Assembly: GCA_977017575.1 (NCBI GenBank)
Contig: CDRNVI010000072.1
Location: 1-64,000, forward strand
Length of the DNA: 64,000 nucleotides
Direction: 5' to 3'
Source of the DNA: Paramoeba atlantica
Taxonomy: Eukaryota; Discosea
The notes under the pieces are model-generated. The model had not been told where the DNA came from. It saw only the letters and a program-made list of their open reading frames with translations, and did no database searches. This document shows positions 40,128 to 50,328 of the stretch, in pieces. How positions within the stretch are numbered: the stretch's first letter is position 1; the number at the start of each line of letters is the position of its first letter. Made by a program: the position numbers and the translations under genes.

Positions 40128-40988
40128 ATGATCTTTCCATCATGCCGGCGTTATGATGCTGTCGAGGATTCACATCCTCCTAGGCAACACAATCACATCG
40201 GTAAGATACGGGGCTCCACCTTACCACAGGAATATGACCTCTCCCGTCTACTCCAAAATTTTGAAATTCTCCATCCCTCATGGAATACGCTAACACCTGC
40301 CTGTGAGTGGCAAGGCATCACTTGTGGAAGTGACTTTCCACACTTGTGTGTAAGTAACTCACAAGTAACACAGATTTATTGGAATGAGATGAGTCTTCGA
40401 GGGTCTCTTCAATGGGATTATCTTCCCCTCTCTGTGCATTCTTTTCACATTGGAAATAACTGGATAACCGGTTCGGTCCCTTTTCACACACTGCCTTCTC
40501 ATTTTACCTGTCTTCAGCTTTTAAACAATCAATTTACGGGTCCTGTCGACTTTGTCCGTCTTCCACAATCGCTACGAAATCTTTGTTTAAATTCTAATTT
40601 GTTTTACGGCGAAGCGGATTTGACACACTTGCCACCCGGTTTGGTCTCTCTGCAGTTCTCTTCGAATAAATTTTCTGGTACTCTTGATCTTTGCAGTTTG
40701 CCACATGGTCTCGCTCTTCTTGAGCTACGCGACAATGCGCTTTCCGGTCCTCTTGACCTTAGACAGTTGCCCTCCTCTCTTGTAACGTTGAATTGTGAGG
40801 CCAATCGTTTCTGTGGTTTGGTGCAGTTTGATAAACTGCCTAAACAATTGCTCTCCGTATATCTCAGTGAAAACACTGAACTTTGTGGTAAAGTGGACAC
40901 TTATCCAAGTTCTGGTTTCCCGTTCGTGTCCGTCAAAAACACAAACATACGCGAGACATTCAGAAACGCGACTTTTGAATTTTTCTGA
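40128..40988 (+). CDS. LRR family protein 5
   Basis: 286 residues, complete, intronless. N-terminal block: HIGKIRGSTLPQEYDLSRLL, then HPSWNTLTPACEWQGITCGS with an extra Cys pair region (FPHLCVSNSQ), then QVTQIYWNEMSLRGSLQWDY. Eight repeats follow with strong periodicity (LVSLQFSSNKFSGTLDLCSL, LALLELRDNALSGPLDLRQL). The C-terminal tail is FVSVKNTNIRETF. No secretion signal or anchor seen. The best-preserved copy for defining the family. Confidence 0.88.
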   Translation: MIFPSCRRYDAVEDSHPPRQHNHIGKIRGSTLPQEYDLSRLLQNFEILHPSWNTLTPACEWQGITCGSDFPHLCVSNSQVTQIYWNEMSLRGSLQWDYLPLSVHSFHIGNNWITGSVPFHTLPSHFTCLQLLNNQFTGPVDFVRLPQSLRNLCLNSNLFYGEADLTHLPPGLVSLQFSSNKFSGTLDLCSLPHGLALLELRDNALSGPLDLRQLPSSLVTLNCEANRFCGLVQFDKLPKQLLSVYLSENTELCGKVDTYPSSGFPFVSVKNTNIRETFRNATFEFF

Positions 40989-41422
40989 TTTTCTCCCTTA
41001 GTTTACTTTCCTTTCACTAATCGACTAAAAAAAGGCAGCTGTAAGTTGGTACAGTATTTCCTGTTTTGGTTGGCATGAGTTTGCATGAATTAGCACAAGG
41101 AAGGCACACTGGATGGAACCGATTAACAGCACACTTTCCCTAGTTAAAACTAGTCCATAATTTTCCTGTGTCCCCGTTTAGTATGTATTATGTACAGTCA
41201 CAGCTACTGATTTTGAAAACGCAGTGGAGTGCAAGTGTTTTTCCGATCGCATGGATATATTTTCCTTGTCCACTCTTTTTTTTCGAGGCTACCATTTTTT
41301 ATTTCACTCTATGATCACGGTTTACGCCCGTGTTGTCTTCCTGTTTTACGCTTCGGATGCCCCAAAATCAGATGATTTAATTTGTAATCATTGATTCCAA
41401 ACGAAGCCGCTCTCCTGCAGGT

Positions 41423-42190
41423 ATGGACAATACTTCACACAGTCGCCCCAGTAAAGTACGAGGAGCTCTTTTACCCTCTGAATACGAACTTACACGCTTT
41501 GTATCAAAGATAGAAAATCCGCATATTTCTTGGAGCGCATCGACTCCTGCATGCGAGTGGAAAGGAGTCACCTGTGTTGACTCTCGTATTCAAATAGTGG
41601 ATTGGGGACGTAGCGGTCTTAAGGGGTCTCTTCTCTTCGAGTGGATGCCCCGTGCATCCCGTTTCTTTTATTTATTTAACAATCAGGTTGGAGATTTTGT
41701 TAAACTTGACTCTTTACCACCTCAACTGACGTGTCTGGATCTTGATATCAATACATTCAGTGGTTCGATCGATCTGATTCACATACCCTCCACCTTTCGT
41801 ACTCTTTCATTGCGTAATAATGCATTTGCAGGATCTGTGGATCTTAATCACTTGCCACCGAATCTGGAGGAATTATATCTTAACAACAACAATTTAAGTG
41901 GTAGAGTCGATCTCGATCGTTTGCCTCTGTGCATGATCTCTCTAGATTTGTCCCATAATCGATTCACCGGTTTCCTCTCGCTGGAAAAGCTTCCTCCTTT
42001 GCTTGAGTATGCCTTCTTTGATTGCAATTGTTTTTACGGTCTTGTTCAATTTGAAACCCTTCCTGTGACTTTAGAATCTTTGAGCATCAAAAGTAACTTG
42101 GAACTTGTTGGCGAAATCAAGAGGCACTCACTTCCCGACAAATTGACAAGTATTGACATCGAAGATACCCAAATAAGTTTAATTCCCTGA
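41423..42190 (+). CDS. LRR family protein 6
   Basis: 255 residues, complete, intronless. N-terminal block SKVRGALLPSEYELTRFVSK, then HISWSASTPACEWKGVTCVD. Seven to eight repeats (FRTLSLRNNAFAGSVDLNHL, LEELYLNNNNLSGRVDLDRL) and the tail LTSIDIEDTQISLIP. It sits 434 bp downstream of member 5 on the same strand, a tandem arrangement that suggests local duplication. AATAAA overlaps the stop region (TGAATAAAC), a possible polyadenylation signal. Confidence 0.88.
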   Translation: MDNTSHSRPSKVRGALLPSEYELTRFVSKIENPHISWSASTPACEWKGVTCVDSRIQIVDWGRSGLKGSLLFEWMPRASRFFYLFNNQVGDFVKLDSLPPQLTCLDLDINTFSGSIDLIHIPSTFRTLSLRNNAFAGSVDLNHLPPNLEELYLNNNNLSGRVDLDRLPLCMISLDLSHNRFTGFLSLEKLPPLLEYAFFDCNCFYGLVQFETLPVTLESLSIKSNLELVGEIKRHSLPDKLTSIDIEDTQISLIP

Positions 42191-43708
42191 ATAAACAAAA
42201 CAAAGGTCATTATTCTTTTTTTCTCCTCTTTGCTACTTTTTTCTCGTTATTTTTACCTTACCTACAATTCGGTTTAATATTCCTGTAGCCCGATAACATT
42301 CCGGAACAGGTCGTGATGTGCCCGGATTAATTCCGAACAAGTCTTACAAACGTACAACTCCGTGTTACACGGCTACTCATCATACACCCACCTTAATGGG
42401 ACGTATCTACGAACACGAACCACTATTTTTTATCAACAATATTTTATCAAATGCCTCCCTTCCGCTTTTCAGCAATAGGGCCCTTGAAATTGAGCCCCAC
42501 CCCGATGATCTTGGAAAATACGGTTGTCATGTTCGGAAACTTTCGCTCCGACTGCGCTGGATACGCATTTGCACTTAAACCCCGCGCACACAAGGCGATA
42601 CAACCAGTACTCTGGGGGCCCTAGTAGGTGAGACCTCCGGGAAACACCCTATGGCAGCGCTATCTCTCGTTCGACAGTGGGATTAGCCCACTTAGACGTA
42701 AAAAATAAATTTTATCCGCGATTGGCCAAATACAGTGGTCGTCACTATTCTCAGAATCCGTAATTGAACATTGACAGGATTTTTTTATTCTCATTCTCAG
42801 TTTCGCGACCATTCTCATTTTCGCGTTGATTTTGCCGTTTTTGAACGTTGACAAGAAATAGAAAAAAATCGGAAAAAAAAATCTTTTTTTTTATTTCCAT
42901 CTTTTTGTTCCTTGCTTATTAACGAATCCTCTAAAATATATTTTTCCACATGGTCGTAACGAACTATAGAAAGCTTGCAATCATGAAGAAGGTTCAGGTG
43001 ATGCCTGATGACACTCTCCTGGAAAAAATTACTTCTGCTCGGTCCGAGCGCAAGGTCGAAACACCTGTATCGACCTTGTTTTGATGGTTTCAAAACGAAG
43101 AGCCATCCGTATGGCGGACCCTAGGAAAAATCACACGCGAGACCGGAGTGCTACGAATTCCTTGGAAGATGTAGTAGCCAGTTGAATGCAAAATCAACAC
43201 GAGTTCACCAAGAAGTCCCGAAAGCGCTTCATCATTAGTGCTACTGGTGATCGCTCTGGGGATAGTAGTCGTTCCAACGCTCTTGATTGTTGGATACGTC
43301 GAATACTGAAAATAATTCTCATGTAATGTACATAGAAAACATATTTACTCAATCTATATAATGTTGCCTATTTAATAACACCCGTGCATTCCTCTCTCAT
43401 TCCACAACCCTCATAACAAATTCATATCGAAAAGTTGGATCCCTATTTACTCAGCATATCCTTTCACACACCTACCTCCACACATCCTATAACTTACGAC
43501 TGGGATATCAAAAGTTTCGCGTCGCACGTCCCGCCCGCGACGTCCTCGCCCGCGACCCCGTGCTGCATACGTCGAGACGGGAGGCTGGCGTATATAATTC
43601 ACATTTGGCTCACGCCGTCCTCTCCCGTACTCGATACTATGGCGCAACTTGTTTCCAAGGCCGTCATTAGGATCTCGCGCATTTCGGTAGTGTACTCCCC
43701 TTATAATT
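42191..43708. other. No gene seen; mixed intergenic DNA
   Basis: Contains unremarkable short frames, an A/T-rich low-complexity patch (42840-42900) and a GC-rich patch (43500-43650). No element ends or motifs were identified. Confidence 0.4.
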
Positions 43709-44514
43709 GCGGTGGTTGTAAAACTACCGCTCTACCCTCGATTATTGAAAAAAAGGTGAACAAAAACAGTGAAAATAAAAAAGTAAATATAAAGAGTAAC
43801 ACAGTAATAAAGTAATAATAGAAGAAAAATTTATAAAAGGGGGCCCCGGTGGTCCAAAATTGAAAACACTGGGGGGTCTAGGGGTAGCCGGGGTCTTGGC
43901 GCGTATTTTCCACCCCCCTACCCGGGGGTGACCCCCCCCGCGTATCCGCAGGACGGGCCCGCCAAGTGCGGATTTTCTCAGAAAAAACATTTTGAAAAAA
44001 AAGTCAACTTGGCGAAAAAGATAGCAAAAAAAATATTTTTCCAAAATCGTTTCCCCTATTGTATTTTTATAGTTTGGGACTTATACTAGCTTTCTGCGCA
44101 GTTGTTTTCGCAGGCTATCTCTTCTTCGAGCCGTGGTATGCCCGCGAAAATGGCCCATTTTTGATTAAAAAAGGTGAAAAGGTATTTTTCGGACCCCAAG
44201 GGGCCTTTTTGTGTTGAAAGAATGGTGTGGTTGGAGTCGCATTCTCTACCCATTACGTTTGGTGGGCTTTCATTCATACCTGCAAGTGATTTCCCATACG
44301 CAAATGTCGGATTTAGTGCTCTGAGAGCAAAACTAGCTAAAATTGGCCCCATTTTTATCCGACAATCGGCTATTTTTGGCTATAATGTTTCCGTTTTCTT
44401 GAGCTTTCCAGGCCAAATTTTCTTTTTTAGGCTCTTCGTTAAACGCGGTGATAGTTTTCAACGCGAAGAGCGCAGCACGAGTGACTTCTAAGTTGAAAAC
44501 AACCACCGCGTTTA
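43709..44514 (-). mobile_element. Fold-back family element, single-arm copy in reverse
   Basis: Left end is the terminal hairpin GCGGTGGTTGTAAAACTACC; then body sequences as in 1388-2140 (GGGGTGACCCCCCCCGCG, CCGACATTTGCG complement) and finally hairpin family A (44429-44514), truncated at its outer end. The C-rich tract is much shortened. No gene. Confidence 0.8.
44429..44514. repeat. Hairpin family A, copy 7 (truncated)
   Basis: Starts AGGCTCTTCGTTAAACGCGG; the complementary end stops at CGCGTTTAA, where TTAATTTTTATAAATGG begins. Confidence 0.8.
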
Positions 44515-44555
44515 ATTAATTTTTATAAATGGGTCATTTAGGGGCATTTATAAAA

Positions 44556-44760
44556 ACCCAGATTGAAGGAGGCGAGGGAGATACGAAGCAACAGGCGTGG
44601 CAGATTCCCACTGAAAAGAAATGGTATATCCCTGCACGAAGTTTGCCTCCGAGCTAGCAAGCGCAAAGGCTTTTCTCGTGCGGGGAGATACCATTTCTTT
44701 TCAGTGGGAATCTGCCACGCCTGTTGCTTCGTATCTCCCTCGCCCCTTTCAATCTGGGTT
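44556..44760. repeat. Hairpin family B, copy 4
   Basis: Nearly the same as copy 2 (AACCCAGATTGAAGGAGGCG; CCACTGAAAAGAAATGG), with arms of about 80 bp and the loop region inverted relative to copy 2 (GAAGTTTGCCTCCGAGCTAG versus its complement). Confidence 0.85.
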
Positions 44761-44814
44761 ATCTACAAGCTGGTCGCCCTTCCACAACATGGCCAGCTGG
44801 CTTGTGTGCAGATG

Positions 44815-45575
44815 GCCACTGCAGCTACATTGCATTACTGCAGTCACTTCCTCACGTGGCAGTGCACTTACTCTCGCACGTGCCACTGCAGCTACACTAC
44901 AGTCACTGACTCTCTCGCGCGCCACTGCATCTACACTGTGTTCACTGTCTCACGTGGAAGTAGGCTTACTCGCGCACGTGCCACTGCATCTACACTGCGT
45001 TCACTGCCTCACGTGGCAGTACTCTGTCACTTACCACTGTACTTACAGTGGTAGTGCACGTACTCTTGCACGTGCCACTGCAGCTGCAATGCATCACTGC
45101 AGTCACTTCACGCGGCAGTGCAGCTGCATTGCATCAATACAGTCACTGCCTCACGTCGCAGTACACTTACTCTCTCACGTGCCACTGAAGCTACACTGCA
45201 GTCACCGACTCTCGCACGTGCCACTGCATCTACACTGCGTTCGCTTCCTCACGTGGCAGTAGACGTACTCGCGCACGTGCCACTGCAGCTACACTGCGTT
45301 CTCTGCCTCACGTGGCAGTACACTTACTCTCTCACGCGCCACTGCAGATCCACTGCATCAATACAGTCACTGCCTCACGTGGCAGTACACTTACTCTCTC
45401 AAGTGCCACTGCAGCTACACTGCATTACTGCAGGCACTTCCTCACGTGGCAGTGCACTTACTCTCGCACGTGCCACTGCAGCTACACTGCAGTCACTGCC
45501 TCTCTCACGCGCCACTGCGTCTACACTGTGTTCACTGCCTCACGTGGCAGTACACTTACTCTCTCAAGGGCACTG
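44815..45575 (+). repeat. Degenerate ~60-bp tandem repeat rich in CACGTG
   Basis: About twelve imperfect units built from CTCACGTGGCAGTACACTTA, CTCTCTCACGTGCCACTGCA and GCTACACTGCAGTCACTGCC. Units alternate CACGTGGCAGT and its complement-like CACGTGCCACTG, so single strands can pair with each other. The open frames here are products of the repeat and are not credible proteins. Confidence 0.8.
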
Positions 45576-45762
45576 TATCTGCACACTACCACTCGGACCT
45601 GCTCATTATTTTTCTCTCTATATATATACAAAATGCAAACCGTGTTTTTGGTGGCCAGCTGGCCACTTTTTCGAGAAAAAAAATTCTGAAAAAAAAAATT
45701 GTTCTGAATATGTTTTTTGCGATCTTGAGCAAATAATTTTTCTTGCGATTTTTTTAGTAAAA

Positions 45763-45836
45763 TGTCGATGTCGGGAATCGAACCGCGGACGTCCAGCGTC
45801 AAAATGGAACCCCTTTACCAACTGGACTACTCAAAG
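45763..45836 (-). other. tRNA-like sequence, probably a pseudogene or SINE head
   Basis: The minus strand has a perfect pol III B-box (GGTTCGATTCC), an A-box-like TAGTCCAGTTGG at the right distance, and a TTTT run just after CATCGACA. The acceptor arms do not pair and the T-stem is imperfect, so it is not a working tRNA as read. An anticodon cannot be assigned safely. Confidence 0.4.
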
Positions 45837-46105
45837 GACGCTCCTTAGTCAACCAGTTTGTCGTATCGCAGGCCTTTGCACACGCACCTTTTTTTGCCAA
45901 AGGTGTTCTAAAATTTGGGAAATAAGGTTGTTTTAGATGATTTTTAGAGTATTGAAGAGTTCATCTAATGACCTACTGCTCTGTTTCGGAATTTTGAAAA
46001 AACTCGATCTTATGCTTCTTTGATGATCTTTTTCAATTTTTGGAATTAACCTTAGTAAGCGAGTTAGATACTCCATATCTCCCTCAATATATTATTTATA
46101 CTGTG

Positions 46106-46161
46106 CCCCCCCCACTTATAGTGCCGCGGTTTTCGACCAAACGGCACTATAAGTGGGGGGG
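46106..46161. repeat. Perfect ~20-bp-arm hairpin
   Basis: CCCCCCCACTTATAGTGCCG and its complement around a 15-nt loop. The sequence TACTGTGCCCCCC just left of it is the same as the left end of the TA element at 50741, so this may be a remnant of that family. Confidence 0.7.
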
Positions 46162-47170
46162 CTAGTATGTTTCAGGTCGAGGGTGAAAATTTTCCTCCCC
46201 CCAAAAAAAAGCGCAGCGCTTCGCGGCGCAATTCTTTCTATCATGTGGTTTTGAGTGCCTAAGCGCTGTAAATGTTTGTGAAATATTAATTCGTGAACAA
46301 ATTTCGAAATGGCGAGCTGTATTCCGCATGTTTCCATAACGAAAAAGATGTTTTCACCTTTTTTGCATTAACACGACTTTTGTTGACACAACTTTTGTTG
46401 CCTCGACTTTTGTTGCGAAAACTTTTTTCCCCCCAGTAGGGGAGAAGAAAGATCAACGCACTCATGAGCCAAAAAAGGTCTTTGCCCACCAAAAAAGCGT
46501 ACCCCAGTAACAAGGATTCTAGTAGTCCATCCTAGTAGTCCAACAAGGATTCTAGAGTCCAAAATGAGGGAGTTGCTATGCTCTGTCCATGGTATCATGT
46601 TCAGGGGAACAGCAACTCCCCATTATCCCGGCGTAGTAAACACGCCTTGGCTTGCCTGGCACTACGATTGCCGAAAAAAAAAATCGGTTCATTTCGCAGC
46701 CCAGTCGCTTCCCACTTAAGGGGCCCGTTCCCACAACCGAGTGATCTCCCCGGCAGCACGGTTTTACCCATGCGTTGAGAAGGCTGGGGTGTGAGACCAG
46801 GGTGCATTAGTAGAAAATTTTCGGAGGAAGAAATACGAAGGAGATTTTACTGTATAAGGGAGTTTGAGTGCAATAGGAAAAAAAGGGGGTTGGCTTAAAT
46901 GTTTTGGTACCGACTCATACCAATTACTCTAAATTCGTTCATGATAAGATTTAAACCAGGTGACGGTTAAGTGTTTATTAGGAACCATAAGTCTGGACAT
47001 TTGGAACAGGGCCCGCGGTCGGAGTTTGGCTACTCCCCATTCCTGCTCAAGGGGTAGGAACAGGTTTCCTCGACAACACGTCGCCGTCCGGAGTCTTTCC
47101 GTCTGGAGACGCGTTGTTAAGTCCAAACCTTGTTGACGCAACCAGTGTGTATAAAACTGTTCTGTATATT
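46162..47170. other. No gene seen; small repeats
   Basis: Three 18-bp units like CGACTTTTGTTGACACAA at about 46373-46421, direct repeats of AACAAGGATTCTAG at 46509 and 46542, and a short inverted repeat GGGAGTTGCT/AGCAACTCCC at 46567-46619. No coding motif. Confidence 0.45.
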
Positions 47171-47268
47171 ATGCTCTTCGTTAAACTCGGTGGTTGTCTT
47201 CAACTTAAAAGTCACTCATGCTGCGCGCTTCGCGTTGAAAACTACCACCGCGTTTAACGAAGACCCTA
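47171..47268. repeat. Hairpin family A, copy 8, with degenerate body to about 47615
   Basis: ATGCTCTTCGTTAAACTCGG..CGTTTAACGAAGACCCT, both stems slightly drifted. Downstream is the variant body also seen at 9080-9410 (GATCATGAATAATCTA, GGGGCAGGAGGC, GGTCATCCCAAAAATTT). Confidence 0.8.
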
Positions 47269-47709
47269 AAAAAGAAAAATCTCCAAAAGATCATGAATAA
47301 TCTACTTTTTTTGGGGGAAAAAGCTTGACTTTTCGGCAAAAATTGCGAAATTTTACACCAAATTTGGTCCGTTTTGGATGCCTTACCAGTAGGGGCAGGA
47401 GGCAAATCTGACGAAAAAAACGTCGTAGAATAGTAGGTGAGGTCCTAAACTCTCCAAATACGGTTTAGAAGTCGATTTCGGAAAAATAAATATTTACTTT
47501 TTTCCGGGTCAAAAGAAATTTGTTTTGGTCATCCCAAAAATTTCAGAATTTTTGACCTTTTCGGACCCCTCCAGCGCGTACCAGGGTACCCTCAGGTGGG
47601 GGGAATCGTTTTTTTAATTTATTACATTTTTACCAGCGAAGACATGAAAATAGAGGAGCCCCGGCGCCGCGAAGCGGCGCCAATTTTTTTTTTGCACTAT
47701 TTTCGTTGT

Positions 47710-47798
47710 TTTTCGGAATTTTTATTGTACCTGTAGCTACGTATTGTACCTGTAGCTAGTTATTGTACCGGTGGGGTACATTAACCCGGACGGGGGTT
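47710..47798 (-). repeat. Solo right end of the 28256-type TA element
   Basis: Iterons CGTATTGTACCTGTAGCTA (19 bp, two to three copies) followed by TTAACCCGGACGGGGGTT and TA at 47799-47800. It matches the right end of the element at 28256-29007. No matching left end was found nearby. Confidence 0.65.
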
Positions 47799-48272
47799 TA
47801 GTTGGCCTCTTCGGGCTTCACAGATTCGACAAAGATTTTTGAGATGACCGGAGATTGTACCAATTAACCCTTGTAAAGGGCTTAAATTCTCCTTTTCTGC
47901 CTCACATCCTTTGCTCACCGTGGGAATTTCTTTTTCAGCCTCCATCTTGTCAAGAGTGTGCTTCCGTTGTTTCAAGATGGAGGCTGTTCGCAGTAAAATG
48001 TTTCCTGTGATTTGGTCATGATCATAATTTCCTTTCTCTATGAGTTCGACAACTTTTAATTTTGGTAACTCAGCCACCGTTTCTCCAATATCTTTCAACA
48101 CAGCTGAAGGATAGTCTAGATCTTGAGGCCATTTCTCTTGCATTGCAGTGAAAAAGGGAATCCTAACCTTTTTGTCTTTAATCTTCAATGTAGTGTACTT
48201 CATAATGAGTCCCAATTCATCTTTCAAAGCCTTGGATAGCACGACATTAACTGTAGCTTCTGTGGAGGCCAT
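47781..48272 (-). CDS. Unknown protein, 3' end overlapped by a transposon end
   Basis: About 163 residues from the ATG at 48272 (MASTEATVNVVLSKALKDEL); an upstream in-frame ATG at 48326 would add a hydrophobic stretch and is less likely. The protein is soluble-looking and Lys/Glu-rich with long helices (IGETVAELPKLKVVELIEKG; LRTASILKQRKHTLDKMEAE) and a small Cys pair near the end (LKNLCRICEARRGQ). The last codons (LNPRPG) and the stop lie in the element end at 47710-47798, so the native C-terminus was probably replaced by the insertion. No family is recognised. It is divergent from the LRR gene starting at 48409, with 136 bp between starts. Confidence 0.55.
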   Translation of the reverse strand: MASTEATVNVVLSKALKDELGLIMKYTTLKIKDKKVRIPFFTAMQEKWPQDLDYPSAVLKDIGETVAELPKLKVVELIEKGNYDHDQITGNILLRTASILKQRKHTLDKMEAEKEIPTVSKGCEAEKENLSPLQGLIGTISGHLKNLCRICEARRGQLNPRPG

Positions 48273-48408
48273 GAGCAAAATAAAGGACACAGTAAGAAAG
48301 GTGTCGGTAAGCTCCATGCATATCAATCAAAACTCATTTTTTTCCCCTTGAACGCTAACAGCTCAATGAAAATTACAATTGAAAAACTTATATTTGCCTA
48401 TCTAATCT

Positions 48409-49242
48409 TTGCCTTCAAGTTTCATGTCCCCAAGACTTCTTTCTGGGGTTGTGAAATCGAGTGACACTCAACCCCCTATAAGTTCATCTCGACGTGGCAA
48501 AGTTCGTGGCGCTATTCTCCCACAACACGTGATGATGCGTCGATTTGTTTCTGAAATGGAAATTCCGCAATTTGCTGAGCGCGACGATGTCTGCACTTGG
48601 GAAGGTGTTACTTGTAACGACCATGGTGAGGTTAAGGGGATTGATTGGTCGTATAAAATTATGTTTGGAAACCTTAAGATTATGGTAGGAAATCTTACCT
48701 GGGAGTGTTTACCCTCGACCGTTTCAAGACTTAATTTATCGAGCAACCGTCTCTCTGGAGAGCTCCCCACACGAGTGTTACCTTCAGTCTTGGAATATTT
48801 GAATATACAAGAGAATGGATTCCTTGGACCTTTTGACGCAACGGAACTTCCAAACAAACTAAGAAAATTTTTCTCTGCAGACACAAACTTTTCAGGGATT
48901 CTAGACTTATCATCACTGCCTCCTGTTATAAATGCGTTTTCCGTTGTGAACAATATGTTTGCAGGACATATCGATCTCACGTGCCTTCCGTCATCTTTGC
49001 GAAGTTTGTACCTGCAAGAAAACTCTTTTAGTGGTCCCATTGATTTGACGAAGCTTCCACACAGAATGGACATCTTGTCGCTTCACCAAAACAATCTTAT
49101 AGGCAATCTTGATCTGCGATGCCTTCCGACAACACTGAGGAGACTTGATCTCAATTCAAACTGCTTTTCTGGTGAGCTTTACGTGAACACACTACCCGAT
49201 TCGGTGGCTGAAGTAAATATAACTATAACTATAAATAAATAA
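48409..49242 (+). CDS. LRR family protein 7
   Basis: 277 residues, complete, intronless. N-terminal block: SSRRGKVRGAILPQHVMMRR, then DDVCTWEGVTCNDHGEVKGI; the usual PH.SW is replaced by IPQFAERDDVC. A small internal duplication is visible (YKIMFGNLKIMVGNLTWECL). Seven to eight repeats follow (LRSLYLQENSFSGPIDLTKL, LRRLDLNSNCFSGELYVNTL). It lies 6 kb away from the other members, beyond a block of elements. No signal peptide or membrane segment seen. Confidence 0.85.
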   Translation: MPSSFMSPRLLSGVVKSSDTQPPISSSRRGKVRGAILPQHVMMRRFVSEMEIPQFAERDDVCTWEGVTCNDHGEVKGIDWSYKIMFGNLKIMVGNLTWECLPSTVSRLNLSSNRLSGELPTRVLPSVLEYLNIQENGFLGPFDATELPNKLRKFFSADTNFSGILDLSSLPPVINAFSVVNNMFAGHIDLTCLPSSLRSLYLQENSFSGPIDLTKLPHRMDILSLHQNNLIGNLDLRCLPTTLRRLDLNSNCFSGELYVNTLPDSVAEVNITITINK

Positions 49243-49391
49243 TGGCAACCTGTTGTTACCTTCACCATTGCCGAGCAATATTAAAATGGGGGTCATTTCG
49301 AATAAAATAGTTTGCAATCCAGAATGGAGCTCTAATTAGTGGTCATCTTCATGTTTTTTGTTATTGATTTTATCTACACTCAAAACAATTA

Positions 49392-50096
49392 CTCCCTCTC
49401 TCATTAATTTTTATAAATGGATTTCGTGTTATAAAAATTTAGTTTGTGCGGGATCATTAATTTTTATAAATCAGAAATTAATCGAACGCTATTTCTTAAT
49501 TTTTTTCTAAGCCAAAGAATTTTTTCTTTTATTCTACTTAAGATGGATTATTTTGTGAACGTGGATGGACGCCCTTCGAAGAAATTTCTTACAGAAAAGC
49601 GCAAATGGTTGATTTATATGCTGCAGGCAGATGGTGAGAAAAAACAAACTTTATTTAGCAATTTATGGGAATACTATCTCCGTTTAACACGTGCTTGACT
49701 CACAGCTTCAGATAGGTATTGATATTCGTTTATAGTACATTACCTCTATGTGATTTCTTTTGCTTATTTGACTCTCAGCTTCAGATATTGATTCATGAAA
49801 AATGCTCATGTAGGGGAAAAGACAATCTTTTTGGGGGGGATTTTCTTCCTGAGATGAAGATACTGATTTTTGTAAAACGCGATTCACTGAAAAAAATCAG
49901 CATGGGGAAGCATGGTCGGGACCTACTCGCGGTCTTCCCTGGCACTACCATCTTACAGATCGTACTAACGCCGACCTGTTTTTGGAATAGCGGTCATTTA
50001 TACGGGATTATTAATTTTTATAATTACATATAACAAAGTAGTATAACTCACTTTTTGTTATAATTTATAATTTATAAAAATTAATGAGAGGGAGAG
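49392..50096. mobile_element. 705-bp TA-flanked element with a conserved ~150 bp cargo
   Basis: Ends CTCCCTCTCTCATTAATTTT and exact complement, TA outside (49390-49391, 50097-50098). ATTAATTTTTATAA units recur near both ends. The interior carries the dispersed segment at 49857-50000 and an 84-codon frame (49444-49698) without recognisable family. The element has the build of a Tc1/mariner-type MITE. Confidence 0.75.
49857..50000. repeat. Dispersed ~150 bp conserved segment, copy 2
   Basis: Second copy of 11201-11340. The core TCAGCATGGGGAAG..TGGTCGGGACC..CTCGCGGTCTTCCCTGG is the best conserved part in both. Confidence 0.55.
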
Positions 50097-50277
50097 TATT
50101 TGTGTAAGAAAAAACGGGAAATTTTAGTGAATTTTTTATTGTGCAACATTTTTAGAAATGGAAATTTTACTTTTGTTTTTTTGATCCAAATTCTAAACAA
50201 GAATTTTTTAGCCAACTTTGAGTAACAATGAGGGTGAAATAGAGGCCCTTGTCATTGGACACTATGCAGTTGTCCAC

Positions 50278-50328
50278 TGCCATCCAGTGCCATGCGCTGC
50301 CATCCAGTGCCATCCAGTGCCATCCAAA
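50278..50328 (+). repeat. GTGCCATCCA tandem repeat
   Basis: Five or so adjacent 10-11 bp units, GCCATCCAGT. A second, shorter array lies at 53602-53640 in the same orientation, so the pair flanks the nested TA elements at a distance. Confidence 0.7.

Noticed and set aside
45763-45836. A working tRNA gene
   Set aside because: A and B boxes and a T-run are present, but the acceptor stem does not pair and the T-stem is imperfect; kept only as tRNA-like.
44621-45936. Frames of 100-270 codons over the CACGTG satellite
   Set aside because: Open only because the repeat lacks stops; peptide sequences are repetitive with no motif.
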